From positions 3,038,001 to 3,102,000 of the forward strand of contig NZ_CP025581.1 in NCBI RefSeq assembly GCF_002865585.1: DNA of 64,000 nt, read 5' to 3'. Origin of the DNA: Nocardioides houyundeii. GTDB lineage: Bacteria; Actinomycetota; Actinomycetes; Propionibacteriales; Nocardioidaceae. How positions within the stretch are numbered: the first letter of the stretch is position 1; each line of letters opens with the position of its first letter. The position numbers and the translations under genes were made by a program. Positions 35,440 through 44,420 of this stretch are shown here, in pieces. The notes under the pieces are model-generated. The model was not told where the DNA came from. It made no database searches and saw nothing but the letters and a program-made list of their open reading frames with translations.

Positions 35440-36270
35440 CTACCAGGACCCCCCGAAGGCCGCCTCGGTGTTGGCGTCCACGGCCGCGCACAGCACTTCC
35501 AGGTCCTCGCCCCGCACCTGCGCCATCGCGCGCATCGTGACCGGAATCAGGTAGGAGGCGTTCGGCCGCCCGCGGTACGGCGTGGGGGTCAGGTAGGGCG
35601 CGTCGGTCTCCACCAGCACCCGGTCCCGAGGAGCCAGCACCAGCGCCTCCCGGAGCGCGTCGGCGTTCTTGAACGTCACGGTGCCGGCGAAGCTCAGGTG
35701 GGCGCCGCGGTCCAGGCACGCGCGCGCGAAGTCGGCGTCGCCGGAGAAGCAGTGCATCACCCAGCGCTCGGGCGTCCCCTCGGAGTCCAGCACGTCCAGC
35801 ACGTCCTGGTGGGCGTCGCGGTCGTGGATCACCAGGGTCTTGTCCAGCCGCTTGGCCAGGTCGATGTGCCGGCGGAAGCTCTCCACCTGGGTGGCCCAGC
35901 CCTCCTCGCCGGTGCGGAAGTGGTCCAGGCCCGTCTCCCCCACCGCCCGCACCCTCGGGTGGGCACCGGCCAGCCGCTCGATCTCCGCCAGGGCCGCCTC
36001 CAGCTCGCCGGCGGCCTCCAGCCGGGGCGCCTCGTTGGGGTGCAGCGCCACCCCGGCCACCAGCGCCTGGTGCTCGGCGGCCGCGGCCACCGCCCACCGC
36101 GCGCCGGGCAGGTCGCAGCCGATCTGCACGATCCTGGGCACGCCCACCGCGCTCGCCGCAGCGATCGCCTCGACGACGCCCGCCTGGTCGTCGTCGGCGA
36201 TGTCGAGGTGGCAGTGGTTGTCCACCACCGGGTGGGGCAGTGGCTCCGGGGCGGGTGGACGCTCGCTCAT
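35440..36270 (-). CDS. tatD: TatD-family metal-dependent DNase
   Basis: The protein has 276 residues, TIM-barrel hydrolase. The HxH metal motif is His19 and His21 (DNHCHLD); GETGLDHF, VIHDRDAH and CFSGD provide the other ligands, and a final ETDAPYL carries the last Asp. TatD proteins degrade DNA and peroxide-damaged ends. It lies upstream of rpfB on the same strand as in Rv1008-Rv1009. Its ATG overlaps the stop of the preceding hydrolase gene (ATGA). Confidence 0.93.
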   Translation of the reverse strand: MSERPPAPEPLPHPVVDNHCHLDIADDDQAGVVEAIAAASAVGVPRIVQIGCDLPGARWAVAAAAEHQALVAGVALHPNEAPRLEAAGELEAALAEIERLAGAHPRVRAVGETGLDHFRTGEEGWATQVESFRRHIDLAKRLDKTLVIHDRDAHQDVLDVLDSEGTPERWVMHCFSGDADFARACLDRGAHLSFAGTVTFKNADALREALVLAPRDRVLVETDAPYLTPTPYRGRPNASYLIPVTMRAMAQVRGEDLEVLCAAVDANTEAAFGGSW

Positions 36271-37103
36271 CGGGTGGACGCGACCCGCGCCAGGACCGCC
36301 GCGGCCAGCGCCTCGGGCGCCTGCCGGGGGATCCAGTGGGTGACGCCCGCGAGGACCACGAGCTCGTAGTCGCCGCTCACGTGGTCACCGCAGCGCTCCG
36401 CCGCCTCCCGGGTCAGGGCCACGTCGCGGTCGCTCCACACGTACGTCGTGGGCACGGTCACCGGGGTCCGGGTCAGCGAGAGGGGGGCGAACGGCAGCGC
36501 GCGGTACCAGCCCAGGGCGCCCGGCAGCGCGCCGGACTCCACGATCTCGGCGTGGAAGCGAGCCACGTCCTCGGCCCGCATGCCGCCCTTGCGCAGCGGG
36601 AGGTCGAACGCGTCGGGCTTGGCCGCGATCATCCCCTCCACCAGCAGCGGCGTCGCGAAGAGGCCGACGTACCAGGAGGCGGCCAGCTGGCCGTGCAGCA
36701 GGGCGGCCCGGAAGGCCCCGGGGTGGGGCACCGAGACCGCGGTGAGCGACCGCACCAGGTCCGGGCGCTCGGCTGCGAGCGCCCAGGCCACCACCGCGCC
36801 CCAGTCGTGGCCCACCAGGTGCACCGGCCCCCCGGTGCGCTCCGCGAGCGCCACCACGTCGCCCACCAGCAGGCTCAACCGGTAGGACCAGCGTCCCCGC
36901 GGCCGGGCGCCGGGCGAGTAGCCGCGCTGGTCCGGGGCCAGGGTGTGCAGCCCCTGCTCGTGGAGCAGGGCCGAGACCGCGTCCCAGGACGAGGCCCGCT
37001 CGGGGAACCCGTGCAGCAGGATCACCGGCTCGCCGTCGGCCGGCCCACCCTCGACCACGTCGAAGTCCAGCCCGTCATGGCGGTAGGAGCTCAGCCTGTT
37101 CAT
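36267..37103 (-). CDS. Alpha/beta hydrolase, epoxide-hydrolase-like
   Basis: The protein has 278 residues. The oxyanion HGFP motif lies in ILLHGFPERASS, the nucleophile elbow is GHDWGA, so the nucleophile is Asp as in epoxide hydrolases and haloalkane dehalogenases, and the final His is in GVTHWIP. The cap region spans about residues 130-205. Coupled to tatD by a 4-bp overlap and overlapping rsmI by 4 bp upstream. Substrate unknown. Confidence 0.87.
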   Translation of the reverse strand: MNRLSSYRHDGLDFDVVEGGPADGEPVILLHGFPERASSWDAVSALLHEQGLHTLAPDQRGYSPGARPRGRWSYRLSLLVGDVVALAERTGGPVHLVGHDWGAVVAWALAAERPDLVRSLTAVSVPHPGAFRAALLHGQLAASWYVGLFATPLLVEGMIAAKPDAFDLPLRKGGMRAEDVARFHAEIVESGALPGALGWYRALPFAPLSLTRTPVTVPTTYVWSDRDVALTREAAERCGDHVSGDYELVVLAGVTHWIPRQAPEALAAAVLARVASTR

Positions 37104-37984
37104 CGCACGTGCACCACGTCGTAGACCTCCCTCTTGGGCAGCCCGGCCCGTCTGGCCACGGCCGCGATCGCTTCCTTGCGGCTCATCCCCACCGCCTCCT
37201 CCTCGGCGACCGCCGCGCGCAGGCTGTCGGGGTCCCCGGCCACGTCCGGGCCCGGGGGCCGACCGGCCACCACGATGGTCACTTCGCCACGTACCCCGTT
37301 CTCGGCCCAGGCAACCAGGGCGCGCAGCCCGTCGCGGCGCACCTCCTCGTGGGTCTTGGTCAGCTCGCGGCAGACCGCGGCGGGCCGCTCCTCACCCAGC
37401 GCGTCCGCCATGGCGGCCAGCGTCGCGCCGGTGCGGTGCGGGGCCTCGAAGAACACCATGGTGCGCGGCTCGGTGGCCAGGTCTGCCAGCCTCCGGGCCC
37501 GCTCGCCGGCCTTGCGCGGCAGGAAGCCCTCGAAGCAGAACCGGTCCACCGGGAGCCCCGAGACGGCCAGCGCGGTGAGGACGGCGCTGGGCCCGGGCAC
37601 CGAGGTCACCCGCACCCCCTCGGCGACCGCGGCGCTGACCAGGCGGTAGCCCGGGTCGGAGACGCTGGGCATCCCCGCGTCGGTGACCAGCACCACCCGG
37701 CTGCCGGACAGCAGCGCCTCCAGCAGCGCCGGCGTCCGGGCCTGCTCGTTGCCCTCGAAGTAGGACACCACCCGGCCGCCGAGGGTGATGCCCAGGTCGC
37801 TGGTCAGCCGCTTCAGCCGCCGGGTGTCCTCCGCCGCCACCACGTCGGCCCCGGCCAGCTCCGCGGCGAGTCGCGGCGGAGCGTCGCCGACCTGGCCGAT
37901 CGGGGTCGCGGCCAGCACCAGGGTCCCGGCTCCAGCCCCGGGCCGGGCGTCCACGGGTGGGGCGTCCACGGGCTGTTCTGTCAT
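37100..37984 (-). CDS. rsmI: 16S rRNA (cytidine1402-2'-O)-methyltransferase
   Basis: Methylates C1402 of 16S rRNA. The protein has 294 residues from ATG 37984, with AGGA 7 nt upstream (GTG 37990 is less well spaced). LVLAATPIGQVGD, AAEDTRR, SYFEGNE and TDAGMPSVSDPGYRLV are family signatures. The last 30 residues (GMSRKEAIAAVARRAGLPKREVY) form the extra C-terminal domain. Divergent from pmt with 38 bp between starts, as in M. tuberculosis. Confidence 0.95.
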   Translation of the reverse strand: MTEQPVDAPPVDARPGAGAGTLVLAATPIGQVGDAPPRLAAELAGADVVAAEDTRRLKRLTSDLGITLGGRVVSYFEGNEQARTPALLEALLSGSRVVLVTDAGMPSVSDPGYRLVSAAVAEGVRVTSVPGPSAVLTALAVSGLPVDRFCFEGFLPRKAGERARRLADLATEPRTMVFFEAPHRTGATLAAMADALGEERPAAVCRELTKTHEEVRRDGLRALVAWAENGVRGEVTIVVAGRPPGPDVAGDPDSLRAAVAEEEAVGMSRKEAIAAVARRAGLPKREVYDVVHVR

Positions 37985-38022
37985 GGTCACATCCTGCCCC
38001 GTGCTGGCTATTGTTGCCGACC

Positions 38023-39600
38023 GTGACCCCCGCCCTCCGCCGCCGCCTGCCCGGTGACCAGGTGATCGGCTGGGTGGGCGCGGTGCTGCTCGGCTGCCTG
38101 GCGTTCTTCCTGCGGGTGTGGCGGCTCGGCACCCCGCACGCCTTCTCCTTCGACGAGACCTACTACGCCAAGGACGCCTGGTCCCTGCTGCACCACGGCT
38201 ACAGCCGCGGCTACGTCGACGGCGCCGACGCCAGCATCCTGGACGGCAAGACCGACGGGCTGTGGACCGACTCCCCCAACATGGTGGTGCACCCCGAGGT
38301 CGGAAAGTGGCTGATCGCCCTGGGCGAGAAGGCGCTGGGCATGGACCCCACGGGCTGGCGCATCGCCTCGGCGGTGGTCGGGTCGCTGATGATCGTGCTG
38401 ATGTGCCGGTTCGCCACCCGGGTCACGGGCTCGGTCTTCCTGGGCCTGCTCGCCGGGTTCCTGCTCTCCCTGGACGGGCTGCACCTGGTGCTGTCCCGCT
38501 TGGCGCTGCTCGACATCTTCCTCGCCTTCTTCATGCTCGGCGGCGTGCACTGCGTGGTCGCGGACCGCCAGTGGTTCACCGCCCGGCTGGCCCGCGAGCC
38601 ACGCGTCACCGGCGGCTGGGGGCCGCGCGTCTGGTTCCGGCCCTGGCTGCTGGCCTCCGGGGTCTGGTTCGGCCTGGCCGTCGGCACCAAGTGGACCGCC
38701 CTCTTCCCGCTGGCCGCCTTCGGCCTGCTGGTGTGGGCCTGGAGCGCGGGGGCCCGCCGCGGGCGCGGGGTGCGCTGGCCGGTACTGCGATCGGCCGTGC
38801 TGGACGGGGTGCCGGCGTTCGTGCACCTGGTGCTGGTGGCCTTCGTCGTCTACGTGACCACCTGGACCGGGTGGCTGATCCACGCCGACGACTACGAGCA
38901 GGCGCTCTCCAACACCCAGTACACGACGTACGGCGGGGGCACCCAGTGGCCCTCGGCCACCGAGCCCGACGCCGAGGGACTCGGCGAGGTGGTCCAGTCG
39001 CTGCGCTCCTTGGCCAGCTACCACCGCGACGTCTACGTCTTCCACTCCCACTTCCTCAACGACGCCACCCACGTCTACTCCTCCAAGCCGGCCGGCTGGC
39101 TGCTGATGAACCGGGCCGTCGGGGTCGACGCCCAGCTCGACATCCAGCCGGGCACCCAGGGCTGCGAGGCCGAGGCCGGGTCCACCTGCCTGCGACAGGT
39201 GGTGCTGCTGGGCAACCCCATCCTGTGGTGGGGCGGGTGCGTCGCCCTGCTCGCCGCCGTGGTGCTGTGGGTCGGCAGCCGGGACTGGCGCTTCGGGGTG
39301 GCCGTGGTGGGCACGGCGTCGACATGGCTGCCGTGGCTGCAGTACGACGACCGCACCATCTTCCTGTTCTACGCGATCGCGATCGCGCCCTTCATGGTGC
39401 TGGCCGTGGTGCTCGGGCTGGCCAAGATGCTGGGGCCCTCGCCGCTGCCGTCCCGGCGCCGAACCGTGGGCGCGGTGCTGGGCGGGTCGTTCGTGGTCTC
39501 GGTGGTGCTGGCCTTCGCCTGGTTCTGGCCGGTGTGGACCGACCAGCTCATCACGCACTCGGAGTGGCTCGACCGCATGTGGTTCAAGCGCTGGATCTGA
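38023..39600 (+). CDS. pmt: Protein O-mannosyltransferase
   Basis: Transfers mannose from polyprenyl-phosphate-mannose to secreted proteins at the membrane. The protein has 525 residues from GTG 38023, with about ten membrane helices. The first extracellular loop has the catalytic acidic pair (SFDETYYAKD) and a VVHPEVGKW motif; LLSRLALLDIFL is typical of family GT39. The divergent position next to rsmI is the conserved actinobacterial location (Rv1002c). Secreted RpfB, GluB and LCP proteins nearby are plausible but unproven targets. Confidence 0.93.
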   Translation: MTPALRRRLPGDQVIGWVGAVLLGCLAFFLRVWRLGTPHAFSFDETYYAKDAWSLLHHGYSRGYVDGADASILDGKTDGLWTDSPNMVVHPEVGKWLIALGEKALGMDPTGWRIASAVVGSLMIVLMCRFATRVTGSVFLGLLAGFLLSLDGLHLVLSRLALLDIFLAFFMLGGVHCVVADRQWFTARLAREPRVTGGWGPRVWFRPWLLASGVWFGLAVGTKWTALFPLAAFGLLVWAWSAGARRGRGVRWPVLRSAVLDGVPAFVHLVLVAFVVYVTTWTGWLIHADDYEQALSNTQYTTYGGGTQWPSATEPDAEGLGEVVQSLRSLASYHRDVYVFHSHFLNDATHVYSSKPAGWLLMNRAVGVDAQLDIQPGTQGCEAEAGSTCLRQVVLLGNPILWWGGCVALLAAVVLWVGSRDWRFGVAVVGTASTWLPWLQYDDRTIFLFYAIAIAPFMVLAVVLGLAKMLGPSPLPSRRRTVGAVLGGSFVVSVVLAFAWFWPVWTDQLITHSEWLDRMWFKRWI

Positions 39601-39607
39601 CCGTCTT

Positions 39608-39633
39608 GCATGGTGACGACCCGCCGTGGGTAC
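39608..39633 (+). promoter_or_regulatory. SigB-type promoter for the redox protein pair
   Basis: GCAT (39608-39611), 16 nt, then GGGTAC (39628-39633), 9 nt before ATG 39643. Fits the Streptomyces SigB consensus GNNT-N14-16-GGGTAC/T. The transcript would be nearly leaderless. Confidence 0.6.
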
Positions 39634-39642
39634 CGTGGCGCC

Positions 39643-40587
39643 ATGCTGCTCCCTCCCCCACGCGGCTCGCTCACCGAACGCCTCGTCACCGTGCTGCCCA
39701 CCGGAGACACCAGCGATCTGGGCGACCTCCTCGTCCCTGACGACGCCGACGACGCCCAGCTCGCCCTGTGGATGCTCTACGAGCTGCACTACCGCGGGTT
39801 CCAGGGCGTGGACGAGCGACTGGAGTGGGACCCCGCCCTGCTCGGGCTGCGGCGCCGCCTCGAGGACGACCTCGAGCAGGAGCTGCGCACCCGTTACGCC
39901 AAGGCCGGGATCACCGGGGACAGCGCGGAGGACATCTTCCGGATCACCGACGAGCACGAGGGCCGCTCACTGGCTGCCCACGTGCAGCGGCACGCCACCC
40001 GCGAGCAGGTGCTCGAGCTGCTGCGGTCGCGCTCGATCTACCACCTCAAGGAGTCCGAGCCGCAGGCCTGGCTGGTGCCGCGGCTGGGCCACGTGGCCAA
40101 GGCCGCCCTGGTCGAGCTCCAGTACGACGAGTTCGGGGGCGGCGACCCCAACAAGCTGCACTCCCACCTCTACGCCGTCGGCCTGGAGGCCTGCGGCCTG
40201 GACCCGTCGTACGGCGCCTACGTGGCCGAGACGCCCGCCGAGGTGCTGGAGCAGAACAACGCGATGAGCCTCTTCGGGCTGCACCGCCGGCTGCGCGGGG
40301 CGAGCCTGGGGCACCTGGCCGCCTTCGAGGCCACCAGCTCGCTGCCGTGCCGCAAGATCGCGCAGGGCATGGAGCGACTCGAGCTGCCGGTCCAGATGCA
40401 GCACTACTACCGCGAGCACGTGGAGGCCGACGCGGTCCATGAGCAGCTGGCGGTACGGGTGATCTGCGCCGCCCTGCTGCGCGAGTCCCCCGAGCTGCTG
40501 GACGACGTCCTGTTCGGGGCCTACACCTGCCTCGACACCGAGGACCGGGTCACCGAGCACTACCTGGCCCGCTGGGAGGCGGCATGA
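39643..40587 (+). CDS. Haem-oxygenase-like iron-containing redox enzyme
   Basis: The protein has 314 residues from ATG 39643 (the open frame continues upstream to 39610). All-helical, resembling the haem-oxygenase-like diiron family. Candidate metal ligands are in MLYELHYRGF (near 44-48) and HVEADAVHEQL (near 258-268: Glu, Asp and His on a helix). The stretch SLPCRKIAQGMERL lies just before. Its 3' end overlaps a CDGSH protein (ATGA), a pair often found together. The substrate is not known. A SigB-type promoter precedes it, so it is probably made under stress. Confidence 0.78.
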   Translation: MLLPPPRGSLTERLVTVLPTGDTSDLGDLLVPDDADDAQLALWMLYELHYRGFQGVDERLEWDPALLGLRRRLEDDLEQELRTRYAKAGITGDSAEDIFRITDEHEGRSLAAHVQRHATREQVLELLRSRSIYHLKESEPQAWLVPRLGHVAKAALVELQYDEFGGGDPNKLHSHLYAVGLEACGLDPSYGAYVAETPAEVLEQNNAMSLFGLHRRLRGASLGHLAAFEATSSLPCRKIAQGMERLELPVQMQHYYREHVEADAVHEQLAVRVICAALLRESPELLDDVLFGAYTCLDTEDRVTEHYLARWEAA

Positions 40588-40805
40588 GCGCGCCCGCGGG
40601 CCCCGAAGGGGTGGCCCATCCAGACGTGATCATCTGTCCCCGCGGCCCGCTGCTGCTGCGCGGGGACCACCTCGTCGACGACGGCGAGGGCAACATCGTG
40701 CGCACCGAGCGTCCGGTCAGCGCGGTCTGCCGCTGCGGCAAGTCCGAGACGCAGCCGTGGTGCGACGGCACCCACAAGGTGCTGCCGCCGAAGCTGCAGC
40801 CCTGA
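40584..40805 (+). CDS. CDGSH iron-sulfur domain protein
   Basis: The protein has 73 residues. The 3Cys-1His motif is Cys49, Cys51, Cys60 and His64 (CRCGKSETQPWCDGTH), which holds a redox-active and transferable 2Fe-2S cluster. The rest is a short beta-rich front. ATG 40584 overlaps the stop of the haem-oxygenase-like gene by 4 bp, so the two are made together and probably exchange electrons or clusters. Confidence 0.92.
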   Translation: MSAPAGPEGVAHPDVIICPRGPLLLRGDHLVDDGEGNIVRTERPVSAVCRCGKSETQPWCDGTHKVLPPKLQP

Positions 40806-40816
40806 GAGCCCGCCCC

Positions 40817-42370
40817 TCAGTCAGTCCTGACCGGGCGCAGCGGGCTGGTCGCCGGACCCTCCACCACCGCGCCGGAGAGGTCGAAGCGGGACCCGTGGCA
40901 GGGGCACTGCCAGGTCTCGGAGGTCTCGTCCAGGTCCACCAGGCAGCCCATGTGCGTGCAGGTCGCCGAGACCTGGTGCAGCGCGCCCGCTCGGTCGCGG
41001 TAGGCCGCCACCACGTCCGCGCCCTGCTGGAACCGACCCGACTCGCCGGGCGCCAGCCGCTCGGGTGAGTCGGGCAGGGCAGCGGTGCTCGCCGCGCCCA
41101 CGCGACCCGCCACCGCGTTGGAGACGAAGGTGCGGCCCTGCTTGGCGAGCTGGGTGCCCTCCGCCAGCCAGCGGCCCCGGCGCAGCGTGAAGAGGTCCCG
41201 CCACCCGCGTCCCTGCCCCGACAGGAAGGCCCCGCCGTCGTCGGAGTCCAGGATCATGTCGCGCAGCAGCACCCCGGACAGCACCCCGTTGGCGATGCCC
41301 CAGCCACCGAAGCCGGTGGCGCCCCAGACCCCCGACCCCGGCCGGGTGATGGGCCGCATCTCGCCGATGAAGGGAAGGCGGTCAGGGGAGTCGTGATCCT
41401 GGGCGGACCACTGCCGCTGCACGTCGTAGCCCGGCATCCGGTCCTGGGCCCAGTGCACCAGGTCGCTCAGGCGCACCGCGGCGCTGGTGCTCCCGGGGCT
41501 GAACGGGGCGCCGGAGACCATCAGCACCGGGCCCTGGGCGCCCGGCACGGGCCGCAACGCCGGGGTGTCGCTCCCCACGCCGACGTACATGTCCCGAAGC
41601 TGGGGGCCGGGGGGCATGGGGCCGGTCAGCACGTGCTCGCGGTGGGTCTTGAGCCGGGCGAACATCACGCCCTCCGCGAACGCCGGGAAGTGGGTGGCGA
41701 CCACCACGTGCGCGGCGCGCACCGAGCCGCCCTCCTGCGTGCTGGCGCGGTGCGGGTCCCCGGTGTCGAGCTCGACGACCCGGGACCGCTCGAAGAGCCG
41801 GCCGCCGAGGTTCACGAAGTCGCGCGCCAGACCGTCGAGGTAGGCCACCGGGTCGATGAGCAGCTGGTTGCCGAGCCGCACCGTGCCGGTCACGTCGAAC
41901 GGCAGCCCCGGGTCCGCGTCGGTGGTCACGTCGAGCTCGCACTGGGCCAGCACCTCGGCCTCGGCCCGCAGCGCGCCCAGCTCCCGCTCGTCCTCGGCGA
42001 AGAGCCAGCTCGGGCGGCGCTGCATCGAGCAGTCGATACCGACCCGCTTGACCAGCGAGGCCAGGTGCTCCACCGCCATCACCTGGGACTGGGCGTAGGT
42101 GCGGGCCGACTCCAGGTCCGCACGCGCGGCGATCGTCGAGTACGTCGTGCCCTGCAGTGCGCTGACCTTGGCCGTGGAGCCACCGGTGGTGCTGCCGGCA
42201 CCGACCGTGAGGGCCTCGAGGAGCACCACGTCCCGCCCGGCCGCGGCGAGCTCCCAGGCGGCGCTCATCCCGACGATCCCGGCGCCGATCACCAGGACGT
42301 CGCAGTCGATGGCGCCCGACAGCTGCTGGGCCGGCGTCCGGCTTCGGTCATCGAGCCAGATCGGATCCAT
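40817..42370 (-). CDS. FAD-dependent oxidoreductase with a C-terminal Rieske domain
   Basis: The protein has 517 residues from ATG 42370. The N-terminal DAO-type FAD domain has GAGIVG at residues 29-34, then [12 protein letters not shown] and a final [16 protein letters not shown]. From about residue 425 a Rieske 2Fe-2S domain follows with CTHMGC and CPCHGSRF. The family includes glycine/D-amino acid oxidase relatives of unknown substrate in actinobacteria. A SigB-type promoter lies directly in front on the minus strand. The frame is open further upstream but that part lies over the promoter. Confidence 0.9.
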   Translation of the reverse strand: MDPIWLDDRSRTPAQQLSGAIDCDVLVIGAGIVGMSAAWELAAAGRDVVLLEALTVGAGSTTGGSTAKVSALQGTTYSTIAARADLESARTYAQSQVMAVEHLASLVKRVGIDCSMQRRPSWLFAEDERELGALRAEAEVLAQCELDVTTDADPGLPFDVTGTVRLGNQLLIDPVAYLDGLARDFVNLGGRLFERSRVVELDTGDPHRASTQEGGSVRAAHVVVATHFPAFAEGVMFARLKTHREHVLTGPMPPGPQLRDMYVGVGSDTPALRPVPGAQGPVLMVSGAPFSPGSTSAAVRLSDLVHWAQDRMPGYDVQRQWSAQDHDSPDRLPFIGEMRPITRPGSGVWGATGFGGWGIANGVLSGVLLRDMILDSDDGGAFLSGQGRGWRDLFTLRRGRWLAEGTQLAKQGRTFVSNAVAGRVGAASTAALPDSPERLAPGESGRFQQGADVVAAYRDRAGALHQVSATCTHMGCLVDLDETSETWQCPCHGSRFDLSGAVVEGPATSPLRPVRTD

Positions 42371-42382
42371 CACGGCGCGGGC

Positions 42383-42408
42383 GTACCCGCTCCGGGAGTG
42401 GTCCAAAC
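42383..42408 (-). promoter_or_regulatory. SigB-type promoter for the FAD/Rieske gene
   Basis: On the minus strand GTTTGG (42408-42403), 14 nt, GGGTAC (42388-42383), 12 nt before ATG 42370. This is the best match in the window to GNNT/GTTT-N-GGGTAC. The predicted leader is only about 6 nt. Confidence 0.7.
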
Positions 42409-42490
42409 ACTGAGGCAACTGGTAGACAGGAGACTTCTGGGGTCGAGAAACCTGCGCCTGTGGTGCAGGACCTGTTGAGAGGGTCTGAGC

Positions 42491-43240
42491 GTGATCGCCA
42501 AGGAGCTGCAGGAGCTGCGGCGCGACGAGGCCTTCCAGCACTCCCCGCGCCCCATGGCGGTGTGGGACGAGGAGTTCGTCATCCGCGCCGCCAACGCCGC
42601 CTACCTCGAGCTCACCGCCCAGACCGAGGGCTCACTGCTCTCGCGCGTCCTCTTCGAGGTCTATCCCGAGAACCCCGACGACCCCGAGAACGACGGCCCC
42701 GCGGCCATCCGGCGGTCCTCGCTGGCGGCGCTGAGCGAGGGGCGGACGCACCACCTGCTGCTGCAGCGCTACGACATCCCGGACCCCGCGCATCCGGGGA
42801 CCTTCCTGCCCCGCTGGTGGGCGCCGATGAACGAGCCGCTGCTCATCGACGGCGTCCCGGCCGCGGTCCTCAACCACGTCGTGCGCGTCCAGGACCCGAC
42901 CCCGCACGCCGTCCGCACGGTGGACCAGCTGAAGGAAGCCCTGGGCGGTGGCTGCTTCCTCGACGACCTGTCGCGCGATCCACGCTTCGAGGAGCTGCTG
43001 ACCGTCGTCCAGGGTCTGAGCACCCTGGGACGCGAGGTCGACCAGCTCCAGGAGGCGCTGCTGTCCCGGGCCACCATCGACCAGGCCAAGGGCATCGTCA
43101 TGGCCAGCCGGCACTGCTCTCCCGACGAGGCGTTCCGGGTGCTCGTGAAGCTCTCCAACGACACCAACGTCCGCCTCGCGGAGGTGGCGCGAGCACTGGT
43201 CTACCAGGCCGAGCACCCCCGGGGAGCTCCCCGGGGGTGA
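42491..43240 (+). CDS. PAS-ANTAR regulator
   Basis: The protein has 249 residues from GTG 42491. A PAS-like sensor fills the N-terminal half ([24 protein letters not shown]). A helical link ([19 protein letters not shown]) leads to a C-terminal ANTAR domain (residues about 180-240: [18 protein letters not shown]). ANTAR domains bind RNA hairpins and prevent termination. It lies just upstream of a stress-type sigma gene. The last codons fall inside a 22-bp perfect palindrome, a possible target for the domain itself. Signal unknown. Confidence 0.85.
   Translation: MIAKELQELRRDEAFQHSPRPMAVWDEEFVIRAANAAYLELTAQTEGSLLSRVLFEVYPENPDDPENDGPAAIRRSSLAALSEGRTHHLLLQRYDIPDPAHPGTFLPRWWAPMNEPLLIDGVPAAVLNHVVRVQDPTPHAVRTVDQLKEALGGGCFLDDLSRDPRFEELLTVVQGLSTLGREVDQLQEALLSRATIDQAKGIVMASRHCSPDEAFRVLVKLSNDTNVRLAEVARALVYQAEHPRGAPRG
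43216..43237 (+). terminator. 22-bp perfect palindrome over the end of the PAS-ANTAR gene
   Basis: CCCCCGGGGAG/CTCCCCGGGGG directly before the stop codon (43238-43240). It codes for the last residues and can fold as a hairpin between the regulator gene and the sigma gene. No T run follows; a weak terminator or processing point. Confidence 0.45.
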
Positions 43241-43351
43241 GGGGCATCGGAGTCCGGCTCCGGGCTTGCTCTTTGGCGCCGGCTCTGATTGTCTAGACCG
43301 AAGTGGTCGAGAGTAGTTGCCACGTCGCCCTTCACCAGGGAGATGGGTTTC

Positions 43352-44155
43352 GTGCTCCAAACACTTGCCACCCGCGCCGGCACCGACAACATCTGGCCGG
43401 ACCCGGCCGACCGTCGCGCTGCCACCGCTCAGCTGCTCGAACGTGCCTCGCTCGTCGACGGGCCCGCACGCCGTGAGATCGAAGAGCTCGTGGTCGAGCT
43501 CAACGTCGAGGTCGCCCGCGACGTGGCCCGCCGCTACCGGGGCCGGGGCATCGACCAGGACGACCTCGAGCAGGTCGCCTGCCTGGGCCTGGTCAAGGCC
43601 GTGCGCCGCTTCGAGGCCGACAAGGGCCGCGACTTCCTGAGCTTCGCCGTGCCCACCATCCGTGGCGAGCTGCGTCGGCACTTCCGCGACCGCGGCTGGA
43701 TGGTCCGGCCGCCCCGCTCCATCCAGGAGATGCAGGCCTCCATCAACGGTGCCGAGGAGCAGTTGGTCCAGGACCTGGGCCGGTCCCCGAGGCCCCGCGA
43801 GATCGCAGCGCACCTGGGGGTCGACCTGGACCTCGTGGTGGAGGCGCTCGGTGCCAGCGGGTGCTTCGTGCCCTCCTCGCTGGACGCACCGCTGTCGCCC
43901 GGCGAGGCCGCGGAGCTCGGCCAGACCCTGGGCACCCACGAGTTCGGGTTCGAGGCCGCCGAGGCCCGCGCCGCCCTCGGACCGGTGCTCGCCACGCTGA
44001 CCGACCGGGAGCGGCTGATCCTGGAGCTCAGGTTCGGTCAGGGGCGCACCCAGGCCGAGATCGGCGCCGAGATCGGCGTCACCCAGATGCAGGTCTCCCG
44101 CCTGCTCACGGCCACCTTGGCCAAGCTCCGGCTGGCCATGGAGTCCGCGGCCTGA
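43352..44155 (+). CDS. SigB/SigF-type RNA polymerase sigma factor
   Basis: The protein has 267 residues from GTG 43352, chosen because AGGGAG is 9 nt upstream; ATG 43343 lies directly against that site. Region 2 is seen as GRGIDQDDLEQVACLGLVKAV and DKGRDFLSFAVPTIRGELRR, region 3 as RSPRPREIAAHLGV and region 4 as TLTDRERLILELRF with the helix-turn-helix QAEIGAEIGVTQMQVSRLL. This is the general-stress subfamily. No anti-sigma or anti-anti-sigma gene is next to it, which is unusual. Its likely targets are nearby genes with GNNT-N16-GGGTAC promoters. Confidence 0.9.
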   Translation: MLQTLATRAGTDNIWPDPADRRAATAQLLERASLVDGPARREIEELVVELNVEVARDVARRYRGRGIDQDDLEQVACLGLVKAVRRFEADKGRDFLSFAVPTIRGELRRHFRDRGWMVRPPRSIQEMQASINGAEEQLVQDLGRSPRPREIAAHLGVDLDLVVEALGASGCFVPSSLDAPLSPGEAAELGQTLGTHEFGFEAAEARAALGPVLATLTDRERLILELRFGQGRTQAEIGAEIGVTQMQVSRLLTATLAKLRLAMESAA

Positions 44156-44160
44156 TGACG

Positions 44161-44186
44161 GCATGAATATCCCCCGCAGTGGGTAC
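44161..44186 (+). promoter_or_regulatory. SigB-type promoter for the CsbD gene
   Basis: GCAT (44161-44164), 16 nt, GGGTAC (44181-44186), about 44 nt before ATG 44230. Same form and spacing as the promoter at 39608. Confidence 0.62.
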
Positions 44187-44229
44187 GAGAGAGCCGTTCC
44201 ACACACATTCTCCAGCGGAAGGAACCTCG

Positions 44230-44400
44230 ATGGGTCTCGACGACAAGATTGAGAACACGACCGACAAGCTGACCGGCAAGGGCAAGGAAGCCGCCGGTGG
44301 TGCCACCGGTGACGAGGACCTGAAGGCCGAGGGCAAGGGCGACCAGGCCAAGGCCGACCTGAAGCAGGCCGGCGAGAAGGTCAAGGACGTCTTCAAGTAG
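44230..44400 (+). CDS. CsbD-family stress protein
   Basis: The protein has 56 residues from ATG 44230, with GGAAGGAA 6-13 nt upstream. Very rich in Lys, Asp, Gly and Ala (MGLDDKIENTTDKLTGKGKE at the start; KADLKQAGEKVKDVFK at the end), the normal CsbD form. CsbD is a SigB-controlled general-stress protein of unknown mechanism in Bacillus. Here a SigB-type promoter and a stress sigma gene lie directly upstream, which fits. Confidence 0.92.
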   Translation: MGLDDKIENTTDKLTGKGKEAAGGATGDEDLKAEGKGDQAKADLKQAGEKVKDVFK

Positions 44401-44420
44401 CCCGACCGCCTCACCGACAC

